Source of the DNA: an uncultured Bacteroidales bacterium
GTDB lineage: Bacteria > Bacteroidota > Bacteroidia > Bacteroidales > Paludibacteraceae
Assembly: GCA_902800215.1 (NCBI GenBank)
Contig: CADCDS010000006.1
Span: 62,001-126,000, forward strand
Reading direction: 5' to 3'
Length of the DNA stretch: 64,000 bases
This document shows, piece by piece, positions 51,403 through 61,500 of this stretch. The position numbers and the translations under genes are program-made. Every line of letters begins with the position of its first letter. Position 1 is the first letter of the stretch. The notes beneath the pieces were generated by a model. The model worked only from the letters and a program-made list of their open reading frames with translations, was not told where the DNA came from and ran no database searches.

Positions 51403-52930
51403 TCTCAACGGTCGGAGCGATCGTGAAAGCTTCACCTTTCTCAGCGTTGATAGTAACGTTGTCGATGACAAGGCCGTTCGTCTGGCGGAAGATAGCGCCT
51501 TCGGTCGCATTCATGGTGATGTTACGGAGTGTGACGTTCTGGATCTTCATCTCCGGTAAGCCATTGAAATAGATCGCACGTTTGATGTTAGCGCCAGTGA
51601 CATTCTCAATAACGATATTCTTGAAGGCCGGTGTCTCTTCGGATACTTCCGGTGCCTCGGCGTTCATACGGGCAGCCAGTTCTTCTTCGGTCTCTTCACC
51701 GGCACCTTTACCGCCGTAGAAAAGGTCAAAGAGCAGACCTTCGTTGGGGATATTGACCATGTTGACGTTCTTGACGTAGATATTCTCCACCACACCGCCG
51801 CGACCACGGGTGGATTTGAAACGCAGGCCGACGTCGGTACCGATATAGAGGTTATTACGCACCTCCACATTCTTGATACCACCGGACATCTCCGAGCCGC
51901 AGACGAATCCGCCGTGACCATGATAAACGACGCAGTCATCGACTACTACGTTCTCCGTCGGGATGCCGCGGTCACGACCGGGTTTATCCTTACCGGACTT
52001 CATGCAGATAGCATCGTCGCCGACGTCAAAAGAGCAATGCGCGATCACGACGTTCTTGCACGATTCAATATCCACACCGTCGCCATTCTGACTGTACCAG
52101 GGGTTACGGACATTGACGTTGTTGAGGATGATATTCTCGCAGCACATGGGGTGGAGATTCCATGCCGGACTATTCTCAAAGGTGACGCCTTCGAGGAGGA
52201 TATTCTTACAATCCACAAAATGGAGCAGTACCGGACGGAGGAAGGATTTCACTACTTGCCAAAGCGAGTCATCTTCGATAACCGGCACGTTCTGATCCAG
52301 ACAGTAGGACTGCGCTAACAGCGACGCACTATCCGGGTACCAGATGTCGTTGGCTACGATGCCTCCTTTCTCTTTGAGATGTTTCTTCCATTGTCCCGGT
52401 GCCATTTTGGATTTCTTAAGCGGTCTCCACCAGTCTCCGTTTCCGTTGAAAGTACCGTAACCGGTGATGGCGATGTTCTCTGCACCACGGGCGTTGAGCG
52501 GCGAGGTGCAGCGCTTGGTAGGAATACCTTCGAACCACTCGTCATAGATCTCGTACAGATCGAGGTCATGGGAAAAGACGATGAAGCTGTTCTTCTCCGA
52601 ATAGAGCCGCACGTTGGACTTGAGGGTGATTGGACCGGTGGTATAGATACCTGCAGGGATGAGGACTGTTCCACCTCCGGCTGCGCTACACTCGTCTATC
52701 GCCTGTTGGATGGCATAAGTAGAGAGGTCTACACCGTAAGGATCAGCTCCGTAAGCCACTACGTTGAAAACGCGATTGGGGAACGAAGGAACGGTTACTT
52801 TCGGCATGTCGAATGATGCCGACTGAGTGAGCGCGTTGATGTCGCTTTGCTTCGTCGTTTGATAGTCCGACGATTGGCTACAAGCGCCTAGGAGTGCTGC
52901 AGCAAGCAGCAAGAGTGTTAGTTTTCGCAT
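51386..52930 (-). CDS. GH28 polygalacturonase/rhamnogalacturonase lipoprotein
   Basis: The 514-residue protein has a lipoprotein signal (LTLLLLAAALLGAC). It has the GH28 beta-helix motifs: NGDGVDIESC, CSFDVGDDAICMKSG (the Asp pair), VYHGHGGFVCGSE and LRFKSTRGRGG (R-x-K). The family hydrolyses polygalacturonan or rhamnogalacturonan. Its start overlaps the truA stop by 13 bases. With the DUF4861 gene and the SGNH esterase at 28542 it points to pectin use, although no transporter pair is nearby. Confidence 0.9.
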   Translation of the reverse strand: MRKLTLLLLAAALLGACSQSSDYQTTKQSDINALTQSASFDMPKVTVPSFPNRVFNVVAYGADPYGVDLSTYAIQQAIDECSAAGGGTVLIPAGIYTTGPITLKSNVRLYSEKNSFIVFSHDLDLYEIYDEWFEGIPTKRCTSPLNARGAENIAITGYGTFNGNGDWWRPLKKSKMAPGQWKKHLKEKGGIVANDIWYPDSASLLAQSYCLDQNVPVIEDDSLWQVVKSFLRPVLLHFVDCKNILLEGVTFENSPAWNLHPMCCENIILNNVNVRNPWYSQNGDGVDIESCKNVVIAHCSFDVGDDAICMKSGKDKPGRDRGIPTENVVVDDCVVYHGHGGFVCGSEMSGGIKNVEVRNNLYIGTDVGLRFKSTRGRGGVVENIYVKNVNMVNIPNEGLLFDLFYGGKGAGEETEEELAARMNAEAPEVSEETPAFKNIVIENVTGANIKRAIYFNGLPEMKIQNVTLRNITMNATEGAIFRQTNGLVIDNVTINAEKGEAFTIAPTVENVTRN

Positions 52931-53670
52931 AAGTATGTATTTTTAGGATAAATGATTTCTACTAAACTGAGTCCTTCCGCAGGTGCCGAATGACCGGCTT
53001 TGCAGCGGTCATGGGCCGCGATGATGTCCGCCAGTCGGGCTTCGGTCATCTTGCCTTTTCCGATCTCAAAGAGGGTGCCAACGACCGCACGTACCATGTT
53101 ACGCAGGAACCGATCGGCGGTGATGACAAAGGTATATTCTGTTTCGGACTCTTGGATCCACTGCGCCTGTTTGACATCGCAGATGGTGGTTTTCACATCC
53201 GTGTGCACGCGACAGAAAGAAGCGAAGTCCTGTTTACCGATCAGGAAACGCGCTGCTTTGTTCATCGCGTCGAAATCCAGTCCCGGCGCTACACGCGTAT
53301 GGTTGATATAGATGAATGGATCTTTGCGTGTTGTGATCCGGTAATGGTAGGTTCGTTCGATGGCATCGAAGCGTGCGTGTGCATCGTCTTGGACGTGCTG
53401 CAGGTCGATGATAGCGATCGAGTTCGGCAAAAGGTTGTTAAGACGTGCGGCGAAATTCGCCGGTACGGCTTTGTCAATATCAAAATGCGCTACCATCTTA
53501 TCGGCATGCACGCCTGCGTCGGTGCGACCGGCAAAGGTGAGCGGCACGGGTTGACGAAGGATCGTAGCGAAAGCTGCTTCCATTTCCGCCTGCACCGTGT
53601 TTCCGTTCGGCTGCGTCTGCGAACCGTGGAAGTCTGTGCCTCTATATGTGAAGGATATAAAATAACGCAC
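52918..53670 (-). CDS. truA: tRNA pseudouridine synthase A (TruA)
   Basis: TruA makes pseudouridine at positions 38-40 of tRNAs. The 250 residues from a GTG at 53670 match the family length and begin RYFISFTYRGTDFHGSQTQP. The catalytic Asp lies in TFAGRTDAGVHA, and the domain continues to FLRNMVRAVVGTLFEIGKG. The open frame runs 69 residues further upstream but that part overlaps the flippase gene and a word repeat, so the GTG just after the flippase stop is chosen. Confidence 0.9.
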   Translation of the reverse strand: MRYFISFTYRGTDFHGSQTQPNGNTVQAEMEAAFATILRQPVPLTFAGRTDAGVHADKMVAHFDIDKAVPANFAARLNNLLPNSIAIIDLQHVQDDAHARFDAIERTYHYRITTRKDPFIYINHTRVAPGLDFDAMNKAARFLIGKQDFASFCRVHTDVKTTICDVKQAQWIQESETEYTFVITADRFLRNMVRAVVGTLFEIGKGKMTEARLADIIAAHDRCKAGHSAPAEGLSLVEIIYPKNTYLCEN

Positions 53671-53674
53671 GTTA

Positions 53675-55183
53675 TTATTTGTGATTGGTGATTTTTGATT
53701 TGTAATTTTTGATTTGCTCGTTGATCTCGGGGGAGAGGTTGGCTTTGTATGCAATGAGGCAAGCACCACCGAGGAGAACAAGGCTGCGCAAGATTGAGTC
53801 AGCCCATAGACCGAGAGAGGGGATGTATTGCTGCCAAACGTAGTTAAGACCGAAGACAGCGAGTAACAAGGCTGCAATCATCCACCACTGCTTATCCACG
53901 ATTCTGATGCGGCAGAGAGGAACGACGGTGCAGATGATAAGGATATAATAGAGGCCGTAAGAAGCGAGGTTGCTGGTTGCGGCTCCGATGATGCCATAGG
54001 AGGGGATTAGGAGGTAATTGAGGAAGATGGAACTTCCGGTCAATACGATGGAAAACAAAAGACTGAAGGCGTAAAAACGCGAGTAGTTAAGGGTGTTGAG
54101 GCAGATGGTGAACGTGCCTAAGATCAATTGACTGAGGCCCAGGATGAGGACTACATATTTGGCGGAGATATAATCGGCACCATTGGGCAAAATATGGAAG
54201 ATGAGATCGACGTTGATCCAGATCGCCAATAGGATGAATCCGCCGATGAGGAGCATGTTACGCGTGACCTGGCGAATAAGATGACTGCATTCTTCGCGAT
54301 TTTGTTCCTTGATGGTGCGTGCCAACTGCGGTGAAGCGATCGCAGAAACGGAGCGGTTCGGAATACTGACCATGACCGCGATGTAGGTAGCAATCGCAAA
54401 GATACCGGTACTGTCCAGACCCATCTCCGCCGAGATGAAGAAGGACGAGATGATCGGTGCCAATACGAGGGGTAGGGCATTGACGCTAAGGAACCCCATA
54501 TAGATCAGATAACGCCGGATGAGCGGTTTATTCGCACGCAGGAAAGACCAATCGGGCCGCAGGTTGATGGGTTTAAGCGAGAAGAAATAGCAGAGGTTGA
54601 TAAGAGCAGCGATAGCGTAGTTGAGACAGAGTCCTATGACAAAACCGTCCAAAGAGAGGATGTCATGGGCGTAGAGCAGATAGAGGATGAGGAGTCCGAT
54701 ACGAACGCCGAGTTCCCGTACACCGCGAGGAACAACAATGCGCATCAGCACATTGCAGGTGGTCTCAAAGATCGTCTGGTAGAGCATAAAGAAGGCCAAG
54801 GGGAGTACGAAATAATAGTACTCCACGAACTTAGGCGACTTATCTCCGAACCAATCGGTGAGCGGCGCTTGGCATGCCCAGAAGATGAGGGCGAAAAGCA
54901 GGAAACCGATGAAAGGAACGACCAATGCCCAGAAGAAGAATCCGTGGTCTTCGTCCGTCTCCTTATTATGGAAATAGGGGAAGAAACGAATAATGGAGGC
55001 GTTGGTGCCCAGTTGAGCGAGACCGATGAAGAGGGTGGCAGCATCGATAAGCACGCGTGCTAACCCGATCTCCTCTTGGCTGAGGAAACGGGTTAACACG
55101 ACGAACGTGGTGAAGATACCTACGGCAATGCCGAGGTAGGTAACGATTGTACCACGAATCGATTGCTTAGCGATGACGCCCAT
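53675..55183 (-). CDS. Oligosaccharide flippase (Wzx-like), copy 1
   Basis: This 502-residue multi-pass membrane protein has about 12-14 hydrophobic helices and the MVF/MATE-type pattern of polysaccharide exporters, with an early TRFLSQEEIGLARVLIDAATLF. It likely flips lipid-linked glycan across the inner membrane. A word repeat (53680-53718) encodes its last residues (NYKSKITNHK). A second flippase gene is at 57230. Confidence 0.8.
   Translation of the reverse strand: MGVIAKQSIRGTIVTYLGIAVGIFTTFVVLTRFLSQEEIGLARVLIDAATLFIGLAQLGTNASIIRFFPYFHNKETDEDHGFFFWALVVPFIGFLLFALIFWACQAPLTDWFGDKSPKFVEYYYFVLPLAFFMLYQTIFETTCNVLMRIVVPRGVRELGVRIGLLILYLLYAHDILSLDGFVIGLCLNYAIAALINLCYFFSLKPINLRPDWSFLRANKPLIRRYLIYMGFLSVNALPLVLAPIISSFFISAEMGLDSTGIFAIATYIAVMVSIPNRSVSAIASPQLARTIKEQNREECSHLIRQVTRNMLLIGGFILLAIWINVDLIFHILPNGADYISAKYVVLILGLSQLILGTFTICLNTLNYSRFYAFSLLFSIVLTGSSIFLNYLLIPSYGIIGAATSNLASYGLYYILIICTVVPLCRIRIVDKQWWMIAALLLAVFGLNYVWQQYIPSLGLWADSILRSLVLLGGACLIAYKANLSPEINEQIKNYKSKITNHK
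53680..53718. repeat. Word repeat (GTGATTGGTGATTTTTGATTT type)
   Basis: Copies of GTGATTG/TTGATTT/TTTTTGATT encode the flippase C-terminus and run nearly to the truA start. Confidence 0.75.
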
Positions 55184-55193
55184 CCTGTAAAAG

Positions 55194-55228
55194 TACGATT
55201 TAACGATTTACGATGTACGATTTATTTG
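55194..55228. repeat. Word repeat (TACGATTTAACGATTTACG type)
   Basis: Four imperfect copies of TACGATTT/AACGATTT lie between the flippase and FKBP genes, related to the words at 487-523 and 7862-7906. Confidence 0.75.
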
Positions 55229-56100
55229 ATTTCAAGGAGCTCTACCTTGAAGATAAGGGTTGCGAAGGGCGGGATGGCACCACCGGCACCACGCTCACCG
55301 TAACCGAGTTGGTACGGGATGTAAAGCATGTAGGTAGAACCGACGGGCATCAGTTGCAGACCTTCGGTCCAACCTTTGATCACTCCGTTCAACGGGAACT
55401 CGATCGGTTCACCGCGTTGGTAGCTGCTGTCGAAAGTTGTACCATCGACGAGTTTTCCTTCGTAGTGCACTTTAACGGTCGATTCAGCGGTCGGTTTAGC
55501 ACCTTCACCTTGAACCAATACTTCATATTGCAGACCAGAAGCGGTAGTCTTTACTTCCGGACGTTTTGCGTTCTCTTCCAAGAATGCTTCACCCTCTGTC
55601 TGTGCTTTCTCCGCTTCCTTTGCCATTTGTGCTTGTGCAAGCGGTTGCAACGTCTCGTTCATGTACGTAGCAATAGCGTTCGGATCCACATTAGCGGTAT
55701 CCAGATAGAGACCGTTGATGAATCCTTGACGAATGAGGTCAAAGTCCGTCTCGAGGCCATCAATACCCATCAGGCCGCTTTCGCGTTCCTGTTCACGAAT
55801 CATCCGGCCGCACATCTGCGCATTATTAACGAGTTTCTCGTCGATGTCATAGGCTTCAGCCTCCACTTCGATGCCGTTGTACGAATCTTCGAGTGCACCT
55901 ACGAAAGCATCTACGGTTTCTGCGGTGCTGTCGTTAGCCAGAAACATCATCTTAATCTGCAAACCGGTCATGTAGCCAGCGAAATAGTTGAGCGAATCGA
56001 TCTGCGTTTTAGGGTTAACTGTTTGTGTCGTGTAGTGACGACTGTTGCTGCATGCTACAATAGCGAAAGCAGCTAACAAAAAGATACTAATCTTTTTCAT
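55222..56100 (-). CDS. FKBP-type peptidyl-prolyl isomerase lipoprotein
   Basis: The 292-residue protein has a lipoprotein signal (AAFAIVACS, Cys17), an N-terminal dimerisation-type helical domain, and a C-terminal FKBP domain with [39 protein letters not shown] and [11 protein letters not shown]. It likely helps fold exported proteins in the periplasm. It is followed by a second FKBP gene and lies in the large lepB operon. Confidence 0.9.
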   Translation of the reverse strand: MKKISIFLLAAFAIVACSNSRHYTTQTVNPKTQIDSLNYFAGYMTGLQIKMMFLANDSTAETVDAFVGALEDSYNGIEVEAEAYDIDEKLVNNAQMCGRMIREQERESGLMGIDGLETDFDLIRQGFINGLYLDTANVDPNAIATYMNETLQPLAQAQMAKEAEKAQTEGEAFLEENAKRPEVKTTASGLQYEVLVQGEGAKPTAESTVKVHYEGKLVDGTTFDSSYQRGEPIEFPLNGVIKGWTEGLQLMPVGSTYMLYIPYQLGYGERGAGGAIPPFATLIFKVELLEIK

Positions 56101-56129
56101 TTTAGATTTTAAATTTTAAATTTATTGTT

Positions 56130-56645
56130 TTACTCAATTCCTAAAAGTTCTACGGTAAAGATGAGGGCAGCGTAGGGAGGAATGGACGCACCGGCACCGT
56201 GCTCACCGTAAGCGAGTTGGTATGGGATGAAGAATTTGTACTTCGATCCTACGGACATCAGTTGCAGACCTTCGGTCCAACCTTTGATGACACCGTTCAA
56301 CGGGAAAGCAATCGACTCACCGCGTTTATAACTGCTGTCAAAGACTGTGCCGTCGATGAGGGTTCCTTCATAATGTACGCGAACGTTGTCGGTGGCTTTT
56401 GGTTTCTGACCGATAGTAGCTTCCAGTACTTCGTACTGCAAACCACTTGCGGTGGTTTTTACTTCCGGACGTTTTGCATTCTCTGCCAGGAATTTCTCGC
56501 CTTCTTCTTTTGCCTTTGCGGACATATTCATCACGAAGTCGATACCGGCTTTGAACTCCTCATAGTTGAGTTCTTTCTCTCCGTATTGCATCAAGTACTG
56601 CGCAACGGAGGTGCCTAATTGAAAAGATAAAGAATTTTGATTCAT
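56130..56645 (-). CDS. FKBP-type peptidyl-prolyl isomerase, soluble
   Basis: The 171-residue protein lacks a signal peptide. It has a shortened N-terminal part and an FKBP domain ([51 protein letters not shown]) very similar to its neighbour. It is likely cytoplasmic and might take over the isomerase role absent from the trigger factor. Tandem duplication with 55222 is evident. Confidence 0.88.
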   Translation of the reverse strand: MNQNSLSFQLGTSVAQYLMQYGEKELNYEEFKAGIDFVMNMSAKAKEEGEKFLAENAKRPEVKTTASGLQYEVLEATIGQKPKATDNVRVHYEGTLIDGTVFDSSYKRGESIAFPLNGVIKGWTEGLQLMSVGSKYKFFIPYQLAYGEHGAGASIPPYAALIFTVELLGIE

Positions 56646-56646
56646 A

Positions 56647-57270
56647 TTATTTGTTATTTAAAATTGCTGCATAGCGAGATAGGTATTTACCGAGGATATC
56701 GAACTCGATATTGACGACCGTACCCGGTTGGATATATTTGAAATTGGTGTTTTCGTGCGTGTACGGGATGATGCAAACGGACACGTAACCTTTGTCGCCT
56801 TTGATGTCCGGTTCGCACACCGTGAGACTTACACCATTGATGGTGACCGATCCTTTATCCACGCAGAAATAACCGCGTTCGATCATTTCACGGGAAGAGT
56901 CATATTCAAAGCGGTAATACCAGCTTCCGTCGGTTTCTTTTGCTTCGATACAGACGGCTTTTTGGTCCACGTGGCCTTGCACGATGTGTCCGTCTAACCG
57001 ACCGCCCATGAGCATGGAGCGCTCTACGTTGACAAAGTCACCGACTTGCAAGTTATCGAGGTTGGTGAGCCGAAGCGTCTCCTGCATCGCGGTGACGGTA
57101 TAGAGGTCACCTTCTATCTTCACCACCGTCAGGCACACACCATTATGAGCAATCGATTGATCGATGCTTAACGGTTCGCCATAAGGGTTGCGAAGCGTGA
57201 AATGTTTATTGGTTTGCTCAGTCTCGATCTTAACGACCTGAGCCATGGTTTCTACGATTCCTGAGAACAT
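56647..57270 (-). CDS. ribE: Riboflavin synthase, alpha subunit
   Basis: Riboflavin synthase joins two lumazines into riboflavin. The 207 residues form two lumazine-binding halves with repeated patterns: the first begins [14 protein letters not shown], has NGVCLTVV and later [26 protein letters not shown]; the second has [13 protein letters not shown]. No FMN-riboswitch-like leader is visible. The start overlaps the flippase by 41 bases. Confidence 0.93.
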   Translation of the reverse strand: MFSGIVETMAQVVKIETEQTNKHFTLRNPYGEPLSIDQSIAHNGVCLTVVKIEGDLYTVTAMQETLRLTNLDNLQVGDFVNVERSMLMGGRLDGHIVQGHVDQKAVCIEAKETDGSWYYRFEYDSSREMIERGYFCVDKGSVTINGVSLTVCEPDIKGDKGYVSVCIIPYTHENTNFKYIQPGTVVNIEFDILGKYLSRYAAILNNK

Positions 57271-58693
57271 ACAAATAGTTTTTTATCGGAAAATCCAGTT
57301 TTAACAATACGCCCATATAGACGAATAATAACAATGTGCCGACGAGCATGGACTGCAGCATACGCATACCGAGTGCATAACGGCATGCGTAGTAGGCTGC
57401 CAAGAGCACGATGGTGAGCACGGTATATAAGCCGATACGCTTGAGGTCGTAAGGGATAGGTGCCTTGCGTTGACCGATGAAGTAAGACAGGCACATGATA
57501 ACAAAATAGCAGACGAGGCTGCTTCCGCAACTTGCCCAATAACCGATCAACGGTACACCGATGACTTGAATGAGCAGCGTAATCACTAAACCAATGATGG
57601 AGAAATAAGCACCCCATTTGGTCTCATCGGTCAGTTTATACCAGAAGCTGAGGTTGAAATAGATGCCTTGGAAGACATAGGTCCAAAGGACTACCGGTAC
57701 GATCTGCAAGCCGTCCCAATAACTGCGGGAGATGATGAACTTGAAGATATCCAGATAGAAGATCACACCGAGCAGGATGAGGTACGAGAAAATGACGTAG
57801 TACTTCATTCCGTCAGCGCAGGCTTCGACGGAGTTCCGGTCCTTATGCTTGGCGAACACAAAAGGTTCGTAAGCGTACCGGAAGGCCTGGGTGAACATCA
57901 TCATCACCATCGCTACCTTGAAACAAGCGCCGTATATACCGAGTTGCGTCTGGGCATCCTCTCCGGTGTACAGATAAGGGAAGAGGATACGGTCGAGAGT
58001 CTGGTTCATGATACCGGCTACACCGAGCACAAGCAGGGGTAGGGAGTACCGTAACATCGCGCCCAAGATCGACCAGGAGAACCGACCGCCTTTTGGGAAG
58101 GTGAACGGCAGCAGACAAAGCGTCTGGATGGTGGTAGCAAGGATGTTACTGAGGAAGACATAGAACACGTCGGTCTTGCCCAATACCACGATGAACAGGA
58201 TCGTGAAGGCGATGTTGAGCAGAACGAACAGCAGTTTGAGTCCGGCAAAAAGGAAAGGCCGTTTCTGTTGCCGCAAGTAGGCAAAGGGGATGCAGGCAAA
58301 GGCATCGACGGCTACGGTAGCGAACATCATCGCGATGAACTCCGAATGGTCGGAATAGCCGAGCACGTTTGCGATCGGTTGCTGGCAAGCGATGACGAGT
58401 GCCGCAAAGAAAGCGCTGGACGCAAAAAGCGTGACGTAAGCCGTGCGGTACACATTCTTGGCATCGTAGTCATCGCGGTTGGCAAAACGGAAGAAACCGG
58501 TCTCCATGCCGTAGGTAAGAAGGACTAACAGCAGTGCCGTCCATGCATATAGGTTGGTGACGATACCGTAATCCGCTTCACTGGCCAGTTTATAGGTGTA
58601 CAGCGGAACCAACAGGTAGTTGAGAAACTTACCTATTATCGAACTTAACCCATAGATGGCGGTGTCCTTCGCCAAGGATTTCATCTCACTCAT
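57230..58693 (-). CDS. Oligosaccharide flippase (Wzx-like), copy 2
   Basis: The 487-residue inner-membrane protein has 12-14 helices and the polysaccharide-biosynthesis pattern (AKDTAIYGLSSIIGKFLNYL, then VPLYTYKLASEADYG). It is a different paralog from the one at 53675. Its start overlaps the rsmI stop by eight bases. Confidence 0.82.
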   Translation of the reverse strand: MSEMKSLAKDTAIYGLSSIIGKFLNYLLVPLYTYKLASEADYGIVTNLYAWTALLLVLLTYGMETGFFRFANRDDYDAKNVYRTAYVTLFASSAFFAALVIACQQPIANVLGYSDHSEFIAMMFATVAVDAFACIPFAYLRQQKRPFLFAGLKLLFVLLNIAFTILFIVVLGKTDVFYVFLSNILATTIQTLCLLPFTFPKGGRFSWSILGAMLRYSLPLLVLGVAGIMNQTLDRILFPYLYTGEDAQTQLGIYGACFKVAMVMMMFTQAFRYAYEPFVFAKHKDRNSVEACADGMKYYVIFSYLILLGVIFYLDIFKFIISRSYWDGLQIVPVVLWTYVFQGIYFNLSFWYKLTDETKWGAYFSIIGLVITLLIQVIGVPLIGYWASCGSSLVCYFVIMCLSYFIGQRKAPIPYDLKRIGLYTVLTIVLLAAYYACRYALGMRMLQSMLVGTLLLFVYMGVLLKLDFPIKNYLYVLRNRRNHGSGR

Positions 58694-59351
58694 GGCCTGC
58701 TACACAAATTACAATCTCGCCTTTAGGCGGTGTTTGTTTGAAATGGTTGATTAACTCCACTAATGTACCACGTACCGTCTCTTCATGCACCTTACTGATT
58801 TCCCGTGTGACACTGGCTTTGCGTTCTTCGCCGCACACCGGAATCAGTTGTTCCAAGGTCTTGACTAACCGGAAAGGAGACTCATAGATGATGAAGGTCT
58901 GATCCAATTGCGCCAAGTACTGCAGACGGGTCTGCCGACCTTTCTTCTGCGGCAGGAAGCCTTCAAAATAGAAGTGGTTATTGGGTAAGCCGGAGTCCAC
59001 CAAAGCCGGTACGAAAGCAGTCGCACCCGGCAGACATTGGATCTCAATATCCGCTTCGGCTGCGGCGCGTACCAGGAAGAATCCCGGGTCACTGATAGCC
59101 GGTGTACCGGCATCGGAGATCAAGGCGATGTTGGCACCTGCTTTGAGTCGTTCTACGATATCAGCGCTGGTCTCGTGTTCATTGAACTTATGATGACTCT
59201 TGAGCGGCGTGTGGATATCGAAATGCTGCAGCAAGATACCACTTGTGCGTGTATCTTCTGCGAGAATCAGATCGACGGACTTCAGCACCTCAATGGCACG
59301 GAAGGTCATATCTTGCAGGTTACCAACCGGTGTCGGAACGATATACAGCAT
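58686..59351 (-). CDS. rsmI: 16S rRNA 2'-O-ribose methyltransferase RsmI
   Basis: RsmI methylates C1402 of 16S rRNA using SAM. The 221-residue protein has the tetrapyrrole-methylase fold: MLYIVPTPVGNLQDMTFRAI at the start, ILAEDTRTSG, ALISDAGTPAISDPG and GERKASVTREISKVHEE-like motifs. It starts next to the stop of the Pro/Glu-rich gene. Confidence 0.93.
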   Translation of the reverse strand: MLYIVPTPVGNLQDMTFRAIEVLKSVDLILAEDTRTSGILLQHFDIHTPLKSHHKFNEHETSADIVERLKAGANIALISDAGTPAISDPGFFLVRAAAEADIEIQCLPGATAFVPALVDSGLPNNHFYFEGFLPQKKGRQTRLQYLAQLDQTFIIYESPFRLVKTLEQLIPVCGEERKASVTREISKVHEETVRGTLVELINHFKQTPPKGEIVICVAGHE

Positions 59352-59918
59352 TTATCCGAAGCGACGATGAAGGGTTACTATAAACTGTTGATACGTGCTA
59401 CTGTCTGCATCCCATTGGAAATGGGTCATGATATAGCTGACGGCCTCATCGAAGGAGCGCAGTGCGTTCAGATCCGTTAAGGTGCGTTGCATCAATTCGG
59501 CATTCTGGCCGAAGAGTTCGCGTTGATAGAGGAAACGGTCTCCGAGCGAGATCGCTTGACGGATATCGTCCACCGGTTTACCATACAGCACGGCTTTCGA
59601 TGCCTGCGGCTCGTCAAATAACTCAGGTGCCGGTTTGGGTTCCGGTTCTTTGACCGGTTCTTCGGGAATAACCGGTTCCTTAACGGGTTCCGGCTCTATA
59701 ACCGGTTCGGGCTCTTGCTCGGCAGGCGTCTCAGGAACAACCGGTTCTGCCGGTTTTTCCACTTCCACCACTTTCTCCACGATTTTCTCTACCACCTGAG
59801 GTTCGGGTTGAGGTTGATTTTGCAATGCCTCCACCTTCGCCTCCAGGGTAGCGATACGTTGTTCTTGAGCCGCCAGACGCGCCTCAAGGGATTCGAAATA
59901 TTTGATTAATTCTTCCAT
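59352..59918 (-). CDS. Coiled-coil protein with Pro/Glu repeat linker
   Basis: The 188-residue protein has an N-terminal coiled coil (residues 1-40), a linker of Val/Glu/Pro repeats (VEKPAEPVVPE, EPEPVIEPEPV, residues about 45-110), and a C-terminal helical domain (DIRQAISLGDRFLYQRELFG to FIVTLHRRFG). The C-terminal domain is familiar from other Bacteroidales hypothetical proteins but has no known function. The repeats use a few codons repeatedly. It shares its operon with rsmI and a PTR transporter. Confidence 0.65.
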   Translation of the reverse strand: MEELIKYFESLEARLAAQEQRIATLEAKVEALQNQPQPEPQVVEKIVEKVVEVEKPAEPVVPETPAEQEPEPVIEPEPVKEPVIPEEPVKEPEPKPAPELFDEPQASKAVLYGKPVDDIRQAISLGDRFLYQRELFGQNAELMQRTLTDLNALRSFDEAVSYIMTHFQWDADSSTYQQFIVTLHRRFG

Positions 59919-59927
59919 AAGAACTTA

Positions 59928-61481
59928 TTACGCGGTCATCTTTTTCAGTTTCTTAAGCAGCGAGAACATGATGATAGCGCTGACGAGACAGAGGGCAATG
60001 AGGATAGCCCAGTTGTACATCAACGGAATCTTGTTCCACAGCATCGAAGGAATGGAACTGAGGTAGTTACCGATCGCAGTAGCTGCAAACCAACCACCCA
60101 TCATCAGACCTTTATACTTCGGAGGAGCCACTTTGGTAACGAAAGAGATACCCATCGGGGAGAGTAACAACTCAGCGATCGTCAGGGTGAAATAGGTGGA
60201 GATGAGCCATGCCGGTGACAAGATACTCTGTGTGCCGTTACCCAGATCCATCGGGGAGATGAGTGAACGGGAAGCGAGTGTGATGACGCCGAAACCAAGT
60301 GCAGCTACCAACATACCCCAAGCGATACGAGCGGGAGCACTGATCTCTTTACCTCTTCTTTCCAAAGCCGCAAAGAACGCCATGCTGAACGGAGTGAGTG
60401 CCACTACAAAGAACGGGTTGAACTGCTGGAAATCAGAAGCCTGAACATGCAGCGGATTTTTAGTGTTTAACGACAGCCAGATAGCGCCTCCCCACAACGC
60501 TAAGGTGGAGAAGGCCAAGATCAGGCGGTTACGAATCTCTTTGGACTGGAAAGTAGCAAAAGCGGTGTAAACGGATGCTGCGATCAAAGCCAACGAGAAG
60601 ATGTTAAAGCTGAAACGAAGCGGTCCACCTACGGTTAGGTTCGTATATTTCTTAGCGAAGAACGTAAGTGCGGCACCATTTTGGTGGAAAGCCATCCAGA
60701 AGAAGATCACTACACCGAAGACGAGTAAGAGCGCTACGATACGGTCTTTGGTCTGCTTGGGCGTTAACTCAACGGTTTGCGTCGGGCTTGCCACTTTGAC
60801 TTGTTTAACCGTTACGTCAGCATGCTTGAACCATTTGCGGCATGCGAAATAGATGATAGCGGACAGAACCAATGAACCGCAAGCAACACCGAAGCATAAG
60901 CCGTAAGCGTTATACAAAGCATCCAAATATGCGGGATCGGTGCAACCGGCGTCATAGACGAAACCGTATTTCGCCAGGTGCATGTTGGTGATCCAACGCG
61001 CCATTGAAGGAGCAAACATTGCACCGATGTTAATAGCCATGTAGAACAAAGAGAAAGCAGCATCGCGGCGATCGGAATACTTGGGATCGTCATAGAGGTT
61101 ACCTACCAATACTTGCAGATTACCCTTGAATAGACCAGTACCCAGAGAAACGAGTCCCAGACCACCGAACATCACTACTTTACCGACTGTGTCGGGTGCG
61201 GTGGGGATGGCCAAGGCCAGATAGCCCAGGAACATCGTGATCATACCGATCACAACACACTTGCCGTAACCGATCTTATCTGCGATAAAACCACCTAACA
61301 GCGGGGAGAAATACACGATCGCAAGGAAGATAGCGTACACTTGTCCGGCGGCAGCTTCTGTCCAGCCGAATTTCGCTTGCATAAACAACGTGAAGATGGC
61401 TAACATCGTGTAGTAGCCGAAACGCTCACCGGTATTCGCCAAGGCGAGCGCAAATAATCCTTTTGGTTGATTTTTAAACAT
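59928..61481 (-). CDS. Proton-dependent oligopeptide transporter (POT/PTR family)
   Basis: The 517-residue membrane protein imports di- and tripeptides with protons. It has about 12-14 helices, the family ERFGYYTMLAIFTLF pattern (E-x-F-x-Y-Y), FSPLLGGFIADKIGYGKCVV and a C-terminal LLSPMGISFVTKVAPPKYKGL. It lies 19 bases after ilvE. Confidence 0.9.
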   Translation of the reverse strand: MFKNQPKGLFALALANTGERFGYYTMLAIFTLFMQAKFGWTEAAAGQVYAIFLAIVYFSPLLGGFIADKIGYGKCVVIGMITMFLGYLALAIPTAPDTVGKVVMFGGLGLVSLGTGLFKGNLQVLVGNLYDDPKYSDRRDAAFSLFYMAINIGAMFAPSMARWITNMHLAKYGFVYDAGCTDPAYLDALYNAYGLCFGVACGSLVLSAIIYFACRKWFKHADVTVKQVKVASPTQTVELTPKQTKDRIVALLLVFGVVIFFWMAFHQNGAALTFFAKKYTNLTVGGPLRFSFNIFSLALIAASVYTAFATFQSKEIRNRLILAFSTLALWGGAIWLSLNTKNPLHVQASDFQQFNPFFVVALTPFSMAFFAALERRGKEISAPARIAWGMLVAALGFGVITLASRSLISPMDLGNGTQSILSPAWLISTYFTLTIAELLLSPMGISFVTKVAPPKYKGLMMGGWFAATAIGNYLSSIPSMLWNKIPLMYNWAILIALCLVSAIIMFSLLKKLKKMTA

Positions 61482-61500
61482 AAACTATAATTTTAAAATT

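Noticed and set aside
50335..52930. A full polysaccharide utilisation locus
   Set aside because: GH28 and DUF4861 genes are present but no SusC/SusD pair or hybrid regulator is nearby, so only a partial pectin set is claimed.
53671..53877. Longer TruA start at 53877
   Set aside because: The extension overlaps the flippase gene and a word repeat and has no similarity to TruA proteins.
55213..56076. 287-codon plus-strand open frame
   Set aside because: It is antisense to the FKBP lipoprotein gene, which has clear motifs.
56647..57270. FMN riboswitch for ribE
   Set aside because: The gene start is inside the upstream flippase gene and no riboswitch-like leader is seen.
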